DNA from: Kiritimatiellia bacterium
Lineage (GTDB): Bacteria; Verrucomicrobiota; Kiritimatiellia; RFP12; UBA1067
Direction: 5' to 3'
NCBI GenBank assembly: GCA_017547265.1
Contig: JAFYQC010000283.1
Span: forward strand, 1-23,355
DNA: 23,355 nucleotides
Under the pieces are notes generated by a model that was given only the letters and a program-made list of their open reading frames with translations, was not told the DNA's origin and ran no database searches. The first letter of the stretch is position 1; every line of letters begins with the position of its first letter. Below, one piece after another: positions 1-8,639 of this stretch. The translations under genes were made by a program, and so were the position numbers.

Positions 1-194
1 ATCGCGCCGATGTCGCGCTGACGGAGCTTGAACCACGTGAGAACCACGCTCGGGAGAGAGACGACGAGGATGAGCGCCACGATGGAAATCGCGATCTGGA
101 GCGCAGTCATGTTCGAAATCGCCGCCATGAGCGCCGCAGCAGCCGAACCGACCATCGCGACGCCAATGCCGATAGCCGCCATGGAACTTGCCAT
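1..194 (-). CDS. Out-of-frame membrane C-terminal part of the EF-hand protein (partial, runs off the left edge)
   Basis: This minus-strand frame is open from an ATG at 194 to the window edge (64 codons) and encodes an Ala/Gly/Ile/Val-rich membrane segment (starting MASSMAAIGIGVAMVG) followed by a second hydrophobic stretch and the polar tail WFKLRQRDIGAI. It overlaps the last 88 bases of the preceding reading frame, whose own end is an Arg/Trp-rich tail that looks like out-of-frame translation. Adding one G to the GGGG run at 202-205 would join the Gln/Ala linker of the upstream frame directly to this membrane segment. My recollection of related EF-hand proteins is that they continue from such a linker into a membrane region ending in W-F/L-K-L-R-x-R. 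The alternative is a separate gene starting at 194, since GGGGAG lies 5 nt before that ATG. I favour one frameshifted gene. Confidence 0.6.
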   Translation of the reverse strand, partial: MASSMAAIGIGVAMVGSAAAALMAAISNMTALQIAISIVALILVVSLPSVVLTWFKLRQRDIGA

Positions 195-1432
195 CGCAGC
201 TCCCCTGCCTGCGCGGACTGCGCGCCTTGCTCGACGTTCTTCTGCGCGGCGGCCTGCTTGTCGCCGAGGAACTTCTTGACGGCGGCCGCGATGCCCTCGC
301 CAAGCTTGCGCCAGGGAGCCCAAAACGCCTCACGAAGCGACACCTGCGCTTCGACGACCTTCGTGACGACGGCCTCCCAGTCCTTTCCGTCGCGATCGTA
401 GAAGACGCCGTTTCTGCCGACGTAGAGCTGCGCGACAGCGCCAGCCGTGACAACGGCGCAGATCTGCCGCGTCGCGCCTTCGGACGGACGCGAGAGCTTC
501 AAGTAAATAACGCAGCACTTCGAGCGTTCGGCAAGCGCGGAATGAGCGGCCTCGCTCTCGACATGGAAGCAGAGGTTCATCTCCTTTGCGTCGATCCTGA
601 GGACGCCCGTCTGGAAGATGGCGAGATCCTCAAGATCGTAGAGTCGCTTCATGTTGACGTAGTTCTCGAGGAACTCGACAAGGTGCAGCTTGTAGCGCAG
701 GACGCGCTCTTCGTCGTCGAGCTCGCCCTTCTTGCCGGCGTTCATCACCGGCTTCGCGGCAACCCACGCGCGGTAGGCGGCAAACGCGCCCTTCACCTTC
801 TTCCATTCAAGGCGCGAAAGCATGTCCTTCTCGCCGAGCACGGGCTTTACGCACTTCTCCGCAAACGCGAGAATCGCCTCGAGGTGCTTCGGGTTGAGAT
901 GGTCCTTGAGCGGCAGCTCCTTGTCGGGATCTTCGGTGACGAGCGGCATGTCCTCAGGCGGGAGGAAGAACGCATCAATGACCGGCTCAACAGCAGCGAG
1001 CGCCGCGTCAGCGTCGGCCGTCGCATCTCCGGCGACGGCGACCTCGGGCGTCTTGCCCTTCGCCTCCCAGTCGGCAAGCGCCTTCTTGTCCTCGTCGGAC
1101 GGTTCGAGCGCCGCGAGATCGGCCTGCTTAGCCGTAACGTCCGCGAGCGCCTTCTCCTCTGCCTCGCCGGCGGTGAAGAGGGAATCGAAGTCGACGTTCT
1201 TCGCCTTGAGGAAGTCTATCGCCGCGAGAACTTCGGGCGTGCGGATGCGTCCGTCATGGTCGGAGTCCATCAGCTCGAGCATGCGAAGGTCGAACCTGAC
1301 GCCAGTCGTCGGCATCGAAAGCGCGATCCACTGCTTGCGGTCGAGTTCTGCGAGAGCGGCGACATCAGCACCGCACGTAAGCGAAACCTGGCGCATCCTT
1401 CCGGCCCTGAACCATTTCCAGCTGTAGCTCAT
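107..1432 (-). CDS. EF-hand domain protein of unknown function, probably frameshifted near its C-terminus
   Basis: As read, a 441-residue protein starting MSYSWKW. Residues 56-67 (DSDHDGRIRTPE) match the EF-hand calcium loop D-x-D-x-D-G-x-I-x5-E. The rest is mostly helical, with an Ala/Asp/Glu-rich stretch at about 85-150 and a conserved-looking block (VGRNGVFYDRDGKDW) at about 345-360. It has no signal peptide. After a Gln/Ala-rich linker near residue 405 the reading frame turns into an Arg/Trp-rich tail and stops at 107. The natural continuation lies in another frame (194 down to 1), so the gene looks broken by a one-base indel at the GGGG run 202-205. The start is supported by AAGGAG at 1440-1445 and an extended -10 about 43 nt upstream. 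It resembles large EF-hand membrane proteins I associate with Verrucomicrobia and Planctomycetes; no biochemical role is known to me. Confidence 0.72.
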   Translation of the reverse strand: MSYSWKWFRAGRMRQVSLTCGADVAALAELDRKQWIALSMPTTGVRFDLRMLELMDSDHDGRIRTPEVLAAIDFLKAKNVDFDSLFTAGEAEEKALADVTAKQADLAALEPSDEDKKALADWEAKGKTPEVAVAGDATADADAALAAVEPVIDAFFLPPEDMPLVTEDPDKELPLKDHLNPKHLEAILAFAEKCVKPVLGEKDMLSRLEWKKVKGAFAAYRAWVAAKPVMNAGKKGELDDEERVLRYKLHLVEFLENYVNMKRLYDLEDLAIFQTGVLRIDAKEMNLCFHVESEAAHSALAERSKCCVIYLKLSRPSEGATRQICAVVTAGAVAQLYVGRNGVFYDRDGKDWEAVVTKVVEAQVSLREAFWAPWRKLGEGIAAAVKKFLGDKQAAAQKNVEQGAQSAQAGELRWQVPWRLSALASRWSVRLLRRSWRRFRT

Positions 1433-1474
1433 TTTAATTCTCCTTGGATTATGACTTTAAAGGCGTTTCCTGAT

Positions 1475-1483
1475 ATTTTACCA
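1475..1483 (-). promoter_or_regulatory. Extended -10 promoter of the EF-hand gene
   Basis: On the minus strand TGG immediately precedes TAAAAT, giving the extended -10 form TGN-TAAAAT. No good -35 hexamer is visible 16-18 nt further upstream. The expected start of transcription leaves a leader of roughly 35 nt that contains the AAGGAG ribosome site of the gene starting at 1432. It separates this gene from the one ending at 1547; I saw no convincing terminator hairpin in that 114-bp gap. Confidence 0.5.
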
Positions 1484-1546
1484 TAAATACGCCGTGCCGT
1501 CCTAAGAATCTAGGTTGCCTTACCGCAATTTTGCCACGGAATTACG

Positions 1547-4500
1547 CTACCGCAGACGCAGGGCATCGCCTTCGCGCATGGCGTCGTTCGCGAAGAGAAT
1601 CGGCTGAGCTGCGGGAGTATCAAGGCAAACCTTGAGCAACAGCGGCACATCCGCAGCGGACTTGCCAGGGAGGGGCAGGGTATAGACCTTGCGAGTACAG
1701 GGGGCGAGCTTGCGCAGATCCAGGTCAACGGGCATGACAGAGCCCCCTGAAACGAGCTCGGCACGGCACCTGCAGAGAAGATGTCCAAAACCGGTGTTCT
1801 CTATGTCGACGCTTACGAAACCTGTGCTGAACTTTACATCCCTAACCACAAACCTGTAGCCCATGTGCGTCAACATGAACCTGCGCAGATCGGTACCATA
1901 CCACTCGGATAGGTCAGGCATTCCCTCGAAGTCGTAGTCGTGCGTGAGCACAAGGCGTCCAATGCGAGCGGCAAGGACGTGCCGCTTCCCGTTAATGTTC
2001 CTCAGGTAGCTAAGATGCGTACGGTAGAACTCCTGCACTATGTTGTAGCGCGAGAGGTCGAAGAGCGGAACCGCCTCTGCCTCGGCCTCCTTTATATGAG
2101 CGAGTTCGCCGCCGTAGGGCATATTTCTCCGCGCCTCCAGATACTTGACCCCCTGCTCGCGGTTCATCCACATCTTGCCGTTCCGCCATGTGCCATAGTC
2201 GCCCTCCGTCCCAAGGTAACCGTCGTTGAAAAGGCCTATTCGTCTTTGGGCGGGCTGTACCTTGTAGTATGTCCCGTCCTCTACCTCGCGCATAAACTCG
2301 TCCACGTCCTTGCCCGAGTAGTCGAGCACCCATTTCGGATAGCGAACAAGCAGAGCTGTCTCCTTCGCGAGCGATTCCAGCCACGCGTCTCCGATTGCGC
2401 GAATATGGTGCGGCTCGCGGTAGTTATTGGAGTGCATTTCTCCCCATGGACCGGTCATGCCGCACTCTACGGCGTGAACTACATCTGGGAACGCTCCCAG
2501 TATCGGCGCCAACTGGCGCACATGCCCCACGAGGACGTTGAAGTCGGTCGGCTCGGTCCCTTCCTCGGCTCCGCTCGTGTAGCCGAAGCGGACGATAAGC
2601 ATTGCGCCGTTCGCACGGGCGTTCACAAGCGTATTGGATATCGCAGCGAGCGCATCTGCGCTGATGGGCTTGTCCCTGCCTCCGATGCAGCCTGACGGCG
2701 GCATCTTGCCTTTGTACTCGTTCCCGCCCGAAAACTGGCCGATATTCCATAGCCACGAGCAGAACCCCTTCGGCGACCCCGCCTCGTTCCCCTGCTCCAT
2801 CAGGACATGCCATCCCCCATGCGCATCGCCTCGCGCGGGATTCTGCTCAAGCGTGGAGCACCCATCCCTAAACCGCGAATCGTCAACACGCTGAACATCC
2901 TGCATGAGCGATGTGCGCCGATCACGCACGAGCATTGGCATTATCTCTTCTTCGAAAGTCTTGTCGAGGTCGAAGTAGCAGACACCCACCATGCCACGTT
3001 CAGTCGCAAGCGCCGTCTGCCGCCGCACGGCATCTGCATCCAGCGTAACGCCGTCTGCTGTGACACCGATCCCTGAAATCGTCTTCGCAGCACGCTTTGC
3101 GTCCTTGGCCTGCTGGTTGAGATAGCGGACATATTTGTTCTCGTCCGCCGTGTAGTTCATAGGCAGCACATAGTCCAGAAGTCCGCGATCAACCCAGTCA
3201 TGCCAATCCTGCCCAACATCCTTGCGACAACTTGGATACGACGGAAATACCGCTGCCGAAAGCAAGATGCCCGGACGCACTTTCTTGACACGGCGACCGA
3301 CGTCTTCCACGAACCCCGTAATCAGTTCCGGCCGGCGCTCTGCCTTGCTCTTAGAACTCCAGCGCACGTAGTCAAGGTGGATTCCGTCAACTTCGTAGTC
3401 GCGGGCGATCTGCTCGGCCGCCTCGGCGACCGCATCACGCCGTTCCTTCGGCGTCGGCTCGCGCTCCGCGCCTTGAAAGCAGCATATCCATGCGTGAACG
3501 CGTATTCCATGCGCTTTACCCGCGGCCGCACACGCCTTGATCATGTCGCCGAGAATGCGTCCCTTGTGGAACCTCGAATCCATAAACACGTCCGTGATAC
3601 CGGCCTCGGCAAGCGCCGACATTGTCTTCTCCCAGTCGCCGCCGTGAAGTCCTCGCCCCGTGTGGTCCCAGACCCCGACGATTTTCGGGCGAACCTCACG
3701 CCGAGACGCCTTGACAGTAGGCGCTCCTTCAAGCATTATGCCGCGGAACTTCGCGATATCCTCTTCCGTAAAACCAAGTGAAAGAACATACTTCTCTAAG
3801 CGCTCGCGCACCGTGTCAGCCGGAAAGTTCTTCTTGAAGCCATTTACAAGCTTGTCATAGCGCTGCTCGTGGCAGAAGTCAACGCCGTGCGAACAGAATG
3901 CAGTAGTCTCCCAATCGCGGGCAAGGTGGTCTTCGTCCGCGCCAAGAAGTCCGCAGAGAATGTACGCCACTGACCCAGTCCGATCCGCTCCGGCGATGCA
4001 GTGGAAGTCGATCGGGTAATTCTTTTCATCAAGGAACACGCGGAACACCTTAGCGAACTCTTCTTTGCCCCAGCTGCCCTGCATGCCGCCATAGGCGTCG
4101 GAGGAAAAATGGAACCACTTCACGGTAGGTCCAAGCGGCGAGCCGGTCATGCCGAAGCATTCCTTGTCGGACCTGAGATCGATGTCCGTCTTGATCCCGA
4201 ATCGCTTTCGTATGTACTCCCCATTCTCTCCCTCGACGCGGCTCTTGCCGGTCTCCATTCCCTTCTCGACTTTCGATTTGCCACCCGCCTCGACGTCCTT
4301 CTTCGCCTGGTGAATGCGGGACGAAAGGAACTTCGCGACGGGTTCACCCGCATACCTCTTGTTCCAGGCCACATATTCTTCGTCATTGAGGTCCATCGTC
4401 TTAGGGTCGGCCTGCCATGCAAGTAGCTGATCGAGGCGCTTCTTCGCCTCTTCGGCGGCCTCCTTCACTTCCTTGTCCTTGCCCATCTTCCGTAGCTCGT

Positions 4501-5107
4501 CGACAGAGTAGTACGCCATGGCAGCGTTGTTGTTGAGCCCAGCCGAGCGAAACACCAGCCCCTGCCGGACGCGTCTGCCGTCGAGACCAATCCATCCGCC
4601 GATGTCGCGCACGTTCGGCACGCCTGGGAAGCGGACAAGACGCGGCGCCCTGTCCTCGGTCTTGAACTTGCCGCCGCCTGTCGCGCCGCCGCCGGAAACC
4701 GTCCACGCGTATTCGGCTGCAATTTCGAGGTTGTCAACATTGACCGAGGTGCCTTTTACTGACTGATCAATAACGATTGCCCCGCTCTTTGCATCCTTGA
4801 CTGTCACATTGTACTCGTCGACACCGTCTACCGGCTCCCATGCGAGCCGGACGGTTTTCGGCCAGTAGACCTCGCGCGGCTTCTTTTCTCCGGGAACTTG
4901 CTCCGCCGGATGGCCCATCTCCTTCCTGCGGAACTTGGTGTCCACGAACTTTTCGCGACGCAAATCGCTTGACATGTCTAAATACGCCTTCTGCGCATCC
5001 GTGAGAAGCGGCACGACAGCTCCCTCGGCCGGCTCAATAGTCTTAATCTCAGCCGCCGACAACGCGAACACCACGACGGACATTGCCGAAAGCAAAATCC
5101 TTTTCAT
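1547..5107 (-). CDS. Secreted multidomain protein: tyrosine-phosphatase-like, GHL10 glycosidase-like and DUF4874/DUF4832-like domains
   Basis: The chosen start gives 1186 residues with a signal peptide (MKRILLSAMSVVVFALSAA). An upstream in-frame ATG at 5122 would add five residues; neither start has a strong ribosome site. In order: an FN3-like segment at about 80-150; a Y_phosphatase3-type domain at about 155-460, with the entry motif NVRDIGGW, the RSAGL motif, a Lys/Glu-rich helical insertion at about 206-300, DLRSDKE, and the P-loop HCIAGADRTGS at 369-379 (Cys370, Arg376); a GHL10-like (alpha/beta)8 segment at about 475-730 with DGIHLDYVRW at 574-583; and a C-terminal part at about 745-1186 resembling DUF4874 (NPARG at the beginning) and DUF4832 (HMGYRFVV). 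The catalytic Cys/Arg are intact, so phosphatase activity is plausible. Glycosidase activity is inference. It follows the solenoid gene by 33 bp (18 bp from the alternative start) and probably shares its transcript. Confidence 0.82.
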   Translation of the reverse strand: MKRILLSAMSVVVFALSAAEIKTIEPAEGAVVPLLTDAQKAYLDMSSDLRREKFVDTKFRRKEMGHPAEQVPGEKKPREVYWPKTVRLAWEPVDGVDEYNVTVKDAKSGAIVIDQSVKGTSVNVDNLEIAAEYAWTVSGGGATGGGKFKTEDRAPRLVRFPGVPNVRDIGGWIGLDGRRVRQGLVFRSAGLNNNAAMAYYSVDELRKMGKDKEVKEAAEEAKKRLDQLLAWQADPKTMDLNDEEYVAWNKRYAGEPVAKFLSSRIHQAKKDVEAGGKSKVEKGMETGKSRVEGENGEYIRKRFGIKTDIDLRSDKECFGMTGSPLGPTVKWFHFSSDAYGGMQGSWGKEEFAKVFRVFLDEKNYPIDFHCIAGADRTGSVAYILCGLLGADEDHLARDWETTAFCSHGVDFCHEQRYDKLVNGFKKNFPADTVRERLEKYVLSLGFTEEDIAKFRGIMLEGAPTVKASRREVRPKIVGVWDHTGRGLHGGDWEKTMSALAEAGITDVFMDSRFHKGRILGDMIKACAAAGKAHGIRVHAWICCFQGAEREPTPKERRDAVAEAAEQIARDYEVDGIHLDYVRWSSKSKAERRPELITGFVEDVGRRVKKVRPGILLSAAVFPSYPSCRKDVGQDWHDWVDRGLLDYVLPMNYTADENKYVRYLNQQAKDAKRAAKTISGIGVTADGVTLDADAVRRQTALATERGMVGVCYFDLDKTFEEEIMPMLVRDRRTSLMQDVQRVDDSRFRDGCSTLEQNPARGDAHGGWHVLMEQGNEAGSPKGFCSWLWNIGQFSGGNEYKGKMPPSGCIGGRDKPISADALAAISNTLVNARANGAMLIVRFGYTSGAEEGTEPTDFNVLVGHVRQLAPILGAFPDVVHAVECGMTGPWGEMHSNNYREPHHIRAIGDAWLESLAKETALLVRYPKWVLDYSGKDVDEFMREVEDGTYYKVQPAQRRIGLFNDGYLGTEGDYGTWRNGKMWMNREQGVKYLEARRNMPYGGELAHIKEAEAEAVPLFDLSRYNIVQEFYRTHLSYLRNINGKRHVLAARIGRLVLTHDYDFEGMPDLSEWYGTDLRRFMLTHMGYRFVVRDVKFSTGFVSVDIENTGFGHLLCRCRAELVSGGSVMPVDLDLRKLAPCTRKVYTLPLPGKSAADVPLLLKVCLDTPAAQPILFANDAMREGDALRLR

Positions 5108-5140
5108 AGTCATCACTCGCATTAATTAGGTCTTTTGCGG

Positions 5141-8100
5141 CTATCGGACAACCATCGTAAAGCCGCTTGCCTTTGAGCCGTACAACGCCTTGCCTGTTCC
5201 TTCGGATGTAATCTTGAAGCGGCGCATTCCAGTAGCGGATCTCCACTTCGTCTCGCCATTCGGCCCGACAATCTCCGCCGCAGTCGCAAGCATCTCCCAA
5301 TCCATCGTCTCGGCAACTCTATCCACGCAGAAGTTCGCGTCTGTAGACGCAATCGTCAGCGAACCCGAAAGCGTCGGCGCAGCCGCGAAGCGCACAGTGC
5401 CTGCATTGGCTGTAATGCCGACAACCATCGGAGCCGTGCCAGCGAACTGCACAACGCCAGCATTGACCGTCAAGTTGCTTATCTGCGACGGATATCCCGC
5501 CGGCTCATTGAACGCCAGCGTTCCCGCGCCGACCTTGACGAGATTCGCAGCAGAAGCGTCAAGCGGATCGATGAACGTAATCGTATGCGCCGTGTCGTTT
5601 GTCGGGTTCTGTGTGTTCACCGTCACCGTGCCAACCATAATCGACGCACGAGCGGCAGGAGTGAGCTCGTTGGCTATCACATCGTACGCATCGGCGGCGG
5701 GCCCGTAAGTCCAGTCCGCCGTCGCGCCGAGCGTCGTACCATCCGTCATGCGGAAGCGTGTCGGGCAGTTCGGGTCCTGGACTACGCCCTCGGAGCCTTG
5801 AACCCTATATGTCGCCGTATACCAGTTGCCGTTCATGTAGAGCTTCAGCGTGCCGCCGAAGTTTATATAGCGATCCACCCCTTCGTCGTTCTGCCACGCA
5901 GACCTCGCGCTGTCAGCGTAGATCGTGCCTTTGCCAACGTAATACTGTTCCTTCCTCCCGGCAACAAGCTGCGCATCGCCGTTTTTGCCGTTTTGGATGG
6001 CAAGGGAACCATCGATGACGTTCTCAAGTTCACCATACCAAAACACGCAGTTTCCGTTATGGACAGACATAGAGGCCCCCTCTTCGACTACAATGCGTCC
6101 AATGTAACTCGATCCTTCTGTGAGCCCGCGGATGTACTGGTTCCTGATAGTGAAGCTACCACCAGAAAGAACCCTCAGGCAAGATGGATACGCGGTTGTG
6201 GAAGTCTTAAACGATACGATACCGACAGAACACGTGCCATTGACTCTCACGTCACCGCACACGACAAAGTACTTCCAGTCTTCCGTCGCGGTGAATCCGC
6301 CCAGCAGCTTAAGCGCTCCACCGCCGTCGGTAACCACGCCGCAACTATTGCCTCCAAAATTGACGAACGACTCGATCGTCTGGTCGAATGACGAATGCGA
6401 CGCAATAGAAGCATTGTCCGCCGTCAAGGAGCCACGTCCGCCGCATGTTGCCGTCAGCACAAGCGTATCGGCGCCGGACAGGGTGAACGGACCTGCCGAT
6501 GCGCGGAATACAAGCCCGGACACCGTTCCGACTGAATCATTGTAGGGCGTCGGCCTGTCAAGTCCGCCGAAGGCAACAATGTCTTCCGCCGTCGGCACAT
6601 TACCATCATTCCAGTTCGCCGCATCACTCCAGTTGTCACTCGTCGTGCTCTTGCCGATCCACTCGATTCCGCTGGGCGGCGATTCCTTGTAGAGCACAAG
6701 ATTGCCGTCAATCGTCCTTGCGGACCATCCCGTCGTGTCGCCGAGAAGCGTGACATGCTCGGCAAAGTCACCGCCAAAGTTGGCGCCCTTTACTACGGGA
6801 CGGATTCCCGCCTCGTAACCGGAGGGTATTGTAATCTCCATCGTCCAATTGCCTGCACCGAACGCCGCTCCAGCCTCGAACGCAGTTCCTGCCGTGAACG
6901 CAAGATGGGCGTTGCCGGACATCGCGAGCGACGTCGCCGCAATCGTGCCGGTAACCGAGAGGGAAGCACTGTCGGAAAGCGTAAGAACATCGCATGTCAA
7001 GATTGAGCCGGTTTCATTGTTCTTATTCTGAATGACGGCGTTTGCGTTTCCGGAAAGCGTCACGTCGCCAGTGAATATTGCATAGCGCCCAACCAACAGG
7101 GACGATCCCCCGTCCATCGTGAGCGACTTAACGACTTTGTCGGCTTCTCCCCTGTGCCCAAAATAATAGCCTGGGGAGCTCATCTTTGAGCTGTCATGAA
7201 GGACTATGTCTCCCAGCGCATACGGATAGCTGTTGAAAACGATTGACGAATCATCCGTTCCCGTAATACCAAGATTCGGATGAGTATGAGATTTGGCGAA
7301 AGTGCATGTTCCACACCCCTTGACGGTCAAGACGCCGCTGCTGTTATCGTTCAAATAATGCAGTGTCAAGTTACGACCAGTCACGCCGTCCTGGTAGTCT
7401 GTTGTGTCGATCACAGCCTGTCCCTCTACTGTAAGCCGTATCGAGTTGTCCGAAAAACTGAAATCATTTCCCCACAAACCAAATGTCGAGCCGTTGCCGA
7501 TGCACAGTGAGTTGTCCTTGCCGCCCGAGAACTGCCTAAGGTAAACGTCGGGGCCGTTCAACCTTACCGTGAGATTGGAGGCATGGGTTATATAAAAGCG
7601 ATACATGTGAAAGGTCCCTGTACCGGAAAGGGTCTTGACAGCGTTGGTATAAGGAAGATAAAGATGGTAGCTGCTGTCATTCGTCGCGCAAAAAGTGCCG
7701 CCGTTCATCGACCATGCATCGCTCACACCAGCATCTGGCGAAAAAGGCAACGTGAGCTTTCTGTGATTGATTGTCGGATTGCCGGACACCACAAGGTTGC
7801 CACCTGGATTAACCGTCAAGTCTCGTGCAAGTCTCAATTGCGCATTGTCAGAAACGCTCAGTGTCGCACCTGAATTGAGGGTAAGTGTTTCATCCCCAGT
7901 AATAGCAAGCTTGGAATTGCCTGACAAAATAAGAGAGTTGTTGAAATATAGGTTTTCGGCAGAACTCCCAACCATGTTGACATACTTTGCCGTTACGTCA
8001 GCATTTCCTGTCAAGGCGCATACTGAATCAGTCCTGATACAAAGTTTGTGTGCGGTCGCATCGACAGCCTTTTCATACACATTAGTGCTGTAAAGCGATA

Positions 8101-8503
8101 TCCACCTCGTGCTACCTGTTTTTGGCGTAGAAACAACATCAACATCAAAAACGAAATTTGCCGACGTCCACGAAGTTTGCGCAAATGCATCGCCTGTTAT
8201 TTCCAAAGAACCTGGGCCGGTCAATGTTATGGTCGCATCACTCGACCCCTTTGTCCTCAGATTTGAAACCTTGACGTCATCCGTAATGGTCACCGTCGTG
8301 TCTGAATTCGGGAATACGGCAGTATCAGCATCAGTTGGCATTGCATTGGCATCCCAGTTGCCGCCTGTCTCCCACTTGCCGTCCCCTGCCGCACCACTCC
8401 ATTCTATATCCGCCGCCAATGCCGTAAACACTGGCAACGCAAAGAACACACAAAGAAGCGAAAGTGAAAGTGGTGATGTTGACTTAGCTGTTGTTACATT
8501 CAT
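5141..8503 (-). CDS. Large secreted beta-solenoid protein with autotransporter-like repeats
   Basis: A 1120-residue protein. The start at 8503 is fixed by a perfect GGAGGT at 8509-8514, 5 nt before the ATG, and by the signal peptide that follows (hydrophobic SLSLLCVFFALPVFTALAA, cleaved near residue 31). The body is rich in Gly, Ser, Thr and Asn, with repeating short beta-strand patterns (LTLSDSASLSVTG, LSGNSKLAITG) typical of a right-handed beta-solenoid. A module WSG-x-GNW-x-PT-x-D occurs twice, at about 35-64 and 615-646, suggesting an internal duplication. Residues 988-1020 (LVKVGAGTLAF to AGVVQF) match the autotransporter-associated beta-strand repeat. There is no outer-membrane beta-barrel, PEP-CTERM or LPXTG anchor; the end (MRRFKITSEGTGKALYG) may be a family-specific sorting or cap region. 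Export beyond the inner membrane is inference. Parts of the gene are visibly more AT-rich than the neighbours. Confidence 0.85.
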   Translation of the reverse strand: MNVTTAKSTSPLSLSLLCVFFALPVFTALAADIEWSGAAGDGKWETGGNWDANAMPTDADTAVFPNSDTTVTITDDVKVSNLRTKGSSDATITLTGPGSLEITGDAFAQTSWTSANFVFDVDVVSTPKTGSTRWISLYSTNVYEKAVDATAHKLCIRTDSVCALTGNADVTAKYVNMVGSSAENLYFNNSLILSGNSKLAITGDETLTLNSGATLSVSDNAQLRLARDLTVNPGGNLVVSGNPTINHRKLTLPFSPDAGVSDAWSMNGGTFCATNDSSYHLYLPYTNAVKTLSGTGTFHMYRFYITHASNLTVRLNGPDVYLRQFSGGKDNSLCIGNGSTFGLWGNDFSFSDNSIRLTVEGQAVIDTTDYQDGVTGRNLTLHYLNDNSSGVLTVKGCGTCTFAKSHTHPNLGITGTDDSSIVFNSYPYALGDIVLHDSSKMSSPGYYFGHRGEADKVVKSLTMDGGSSLLVGRYAIFTGDVTLSGNANAVIQNKNNETGSILTCDVLTLSDSASLSVTGTIAATSLAMSGNAHLAFTAGTAFEAGAAFGAGNWTMEITIPSGYEAGIRPVVKGANFGGDFAEHVTLLGDTTGWSARTIDGNLVLYKESPPSGIEWIGKSTTSDNWSDAANWNDGNVPTAEDIVAFGGLDRPTPYNDSVGTVSGLVFRASAGPFTLSGADTLVLTATCGGRGSLTADNASIASHSSFDQTIESFVNFGGNSCGVVTDGGGALKLLGGFTATEDWKYFVVCGDVRVNGTCSVGIVSFKTSTTAYPSCLRVLSGGSFTIRNQYIRGLTEGSSYIGRIVVEEGASMSVHNGNCVFWYGELENVIDGSLAIQNGKNGDAQLVAGRKEQYYVGKGTIYADSARSAWQNDEGVDRYINFGGTLKLYMNGNWYTATYRVQGSEGVVQDPNCPTRFRMTDGTTLGATADWTYGPAADAYDVIANELTPAARASIMVGTVTVNTQNPTNDTAHTITFIDPLDASAANLVKVGAGTLAFNEPAGYPSQISNLTVNAGVVQFAGTAPMVVGITANAGTVRFAAAPTLSGSLTIASTDANFCVDRVAETMDWEMLATAAEIVGPNGETKWRSATGMRRFKITSEGTGKALYGSKASGFTMVVR

Positions 8504-8544
8504 TGTGCACCTCCAAAATCTTGTGGCATCAAGTGTTTGCGCAT

Positions 8545-8573
8545 ATGTTATCACAATATCCGCTGCTCGTCAA
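8545..8573 (-). promoter_or_regulatory. Sigma70-type promoter of the solenoid gene
   Basis: TTGACG (8568-8573) is separated by exactly 17 nt from TAACAT (8545-8550), which is preceded by TGA, again an extended -10. The predicted transcript begins about 35 nt before the ATG at 8503 and includes the GGAGGT site. It lies just downstream of the tRNA terminator, so the solenoid gene and its partner should form a separate transcription unit. Confidence 0.65.
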
Positions 8574-8610
8574 TGCGGTTTCACCCATTAACACGCAAAA
8601 TCTGCAAAAC

Positions 8611-8636
8611 AAAAAGACCGCTTTAGGCGGCCTTTT
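8611..8636 (-). terminator. Intrinsic terminator after tRNA-Ala
   Basis: Minus-strand RNA forms a stem AAAAGGCCGC / GCGGUCUUUU (ten pairs, one G-U) around the loop CUAAA, followed by a U-rich tract interrupted by one G. It begins a few bases after the CCA end of the tRNA. Read on the plus strand one pair becomes A-C, so the minus direction is favoured. Confidence 0.8.
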
Positions 8637-8639
8637 CGG

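Noticed and set aside
188..1486. Plus-strand 432-codon ORF
   Set aside because: Antisense shadow of the EF-hand gene; no domain, ribosome site or promoter of its own.
1500..1546. Terminator after the phosphatase-glycosidase gene
   Set aside because: Only weak four-base stems (CCTA/TAGG and GCAA/TTGC) without a U tract.
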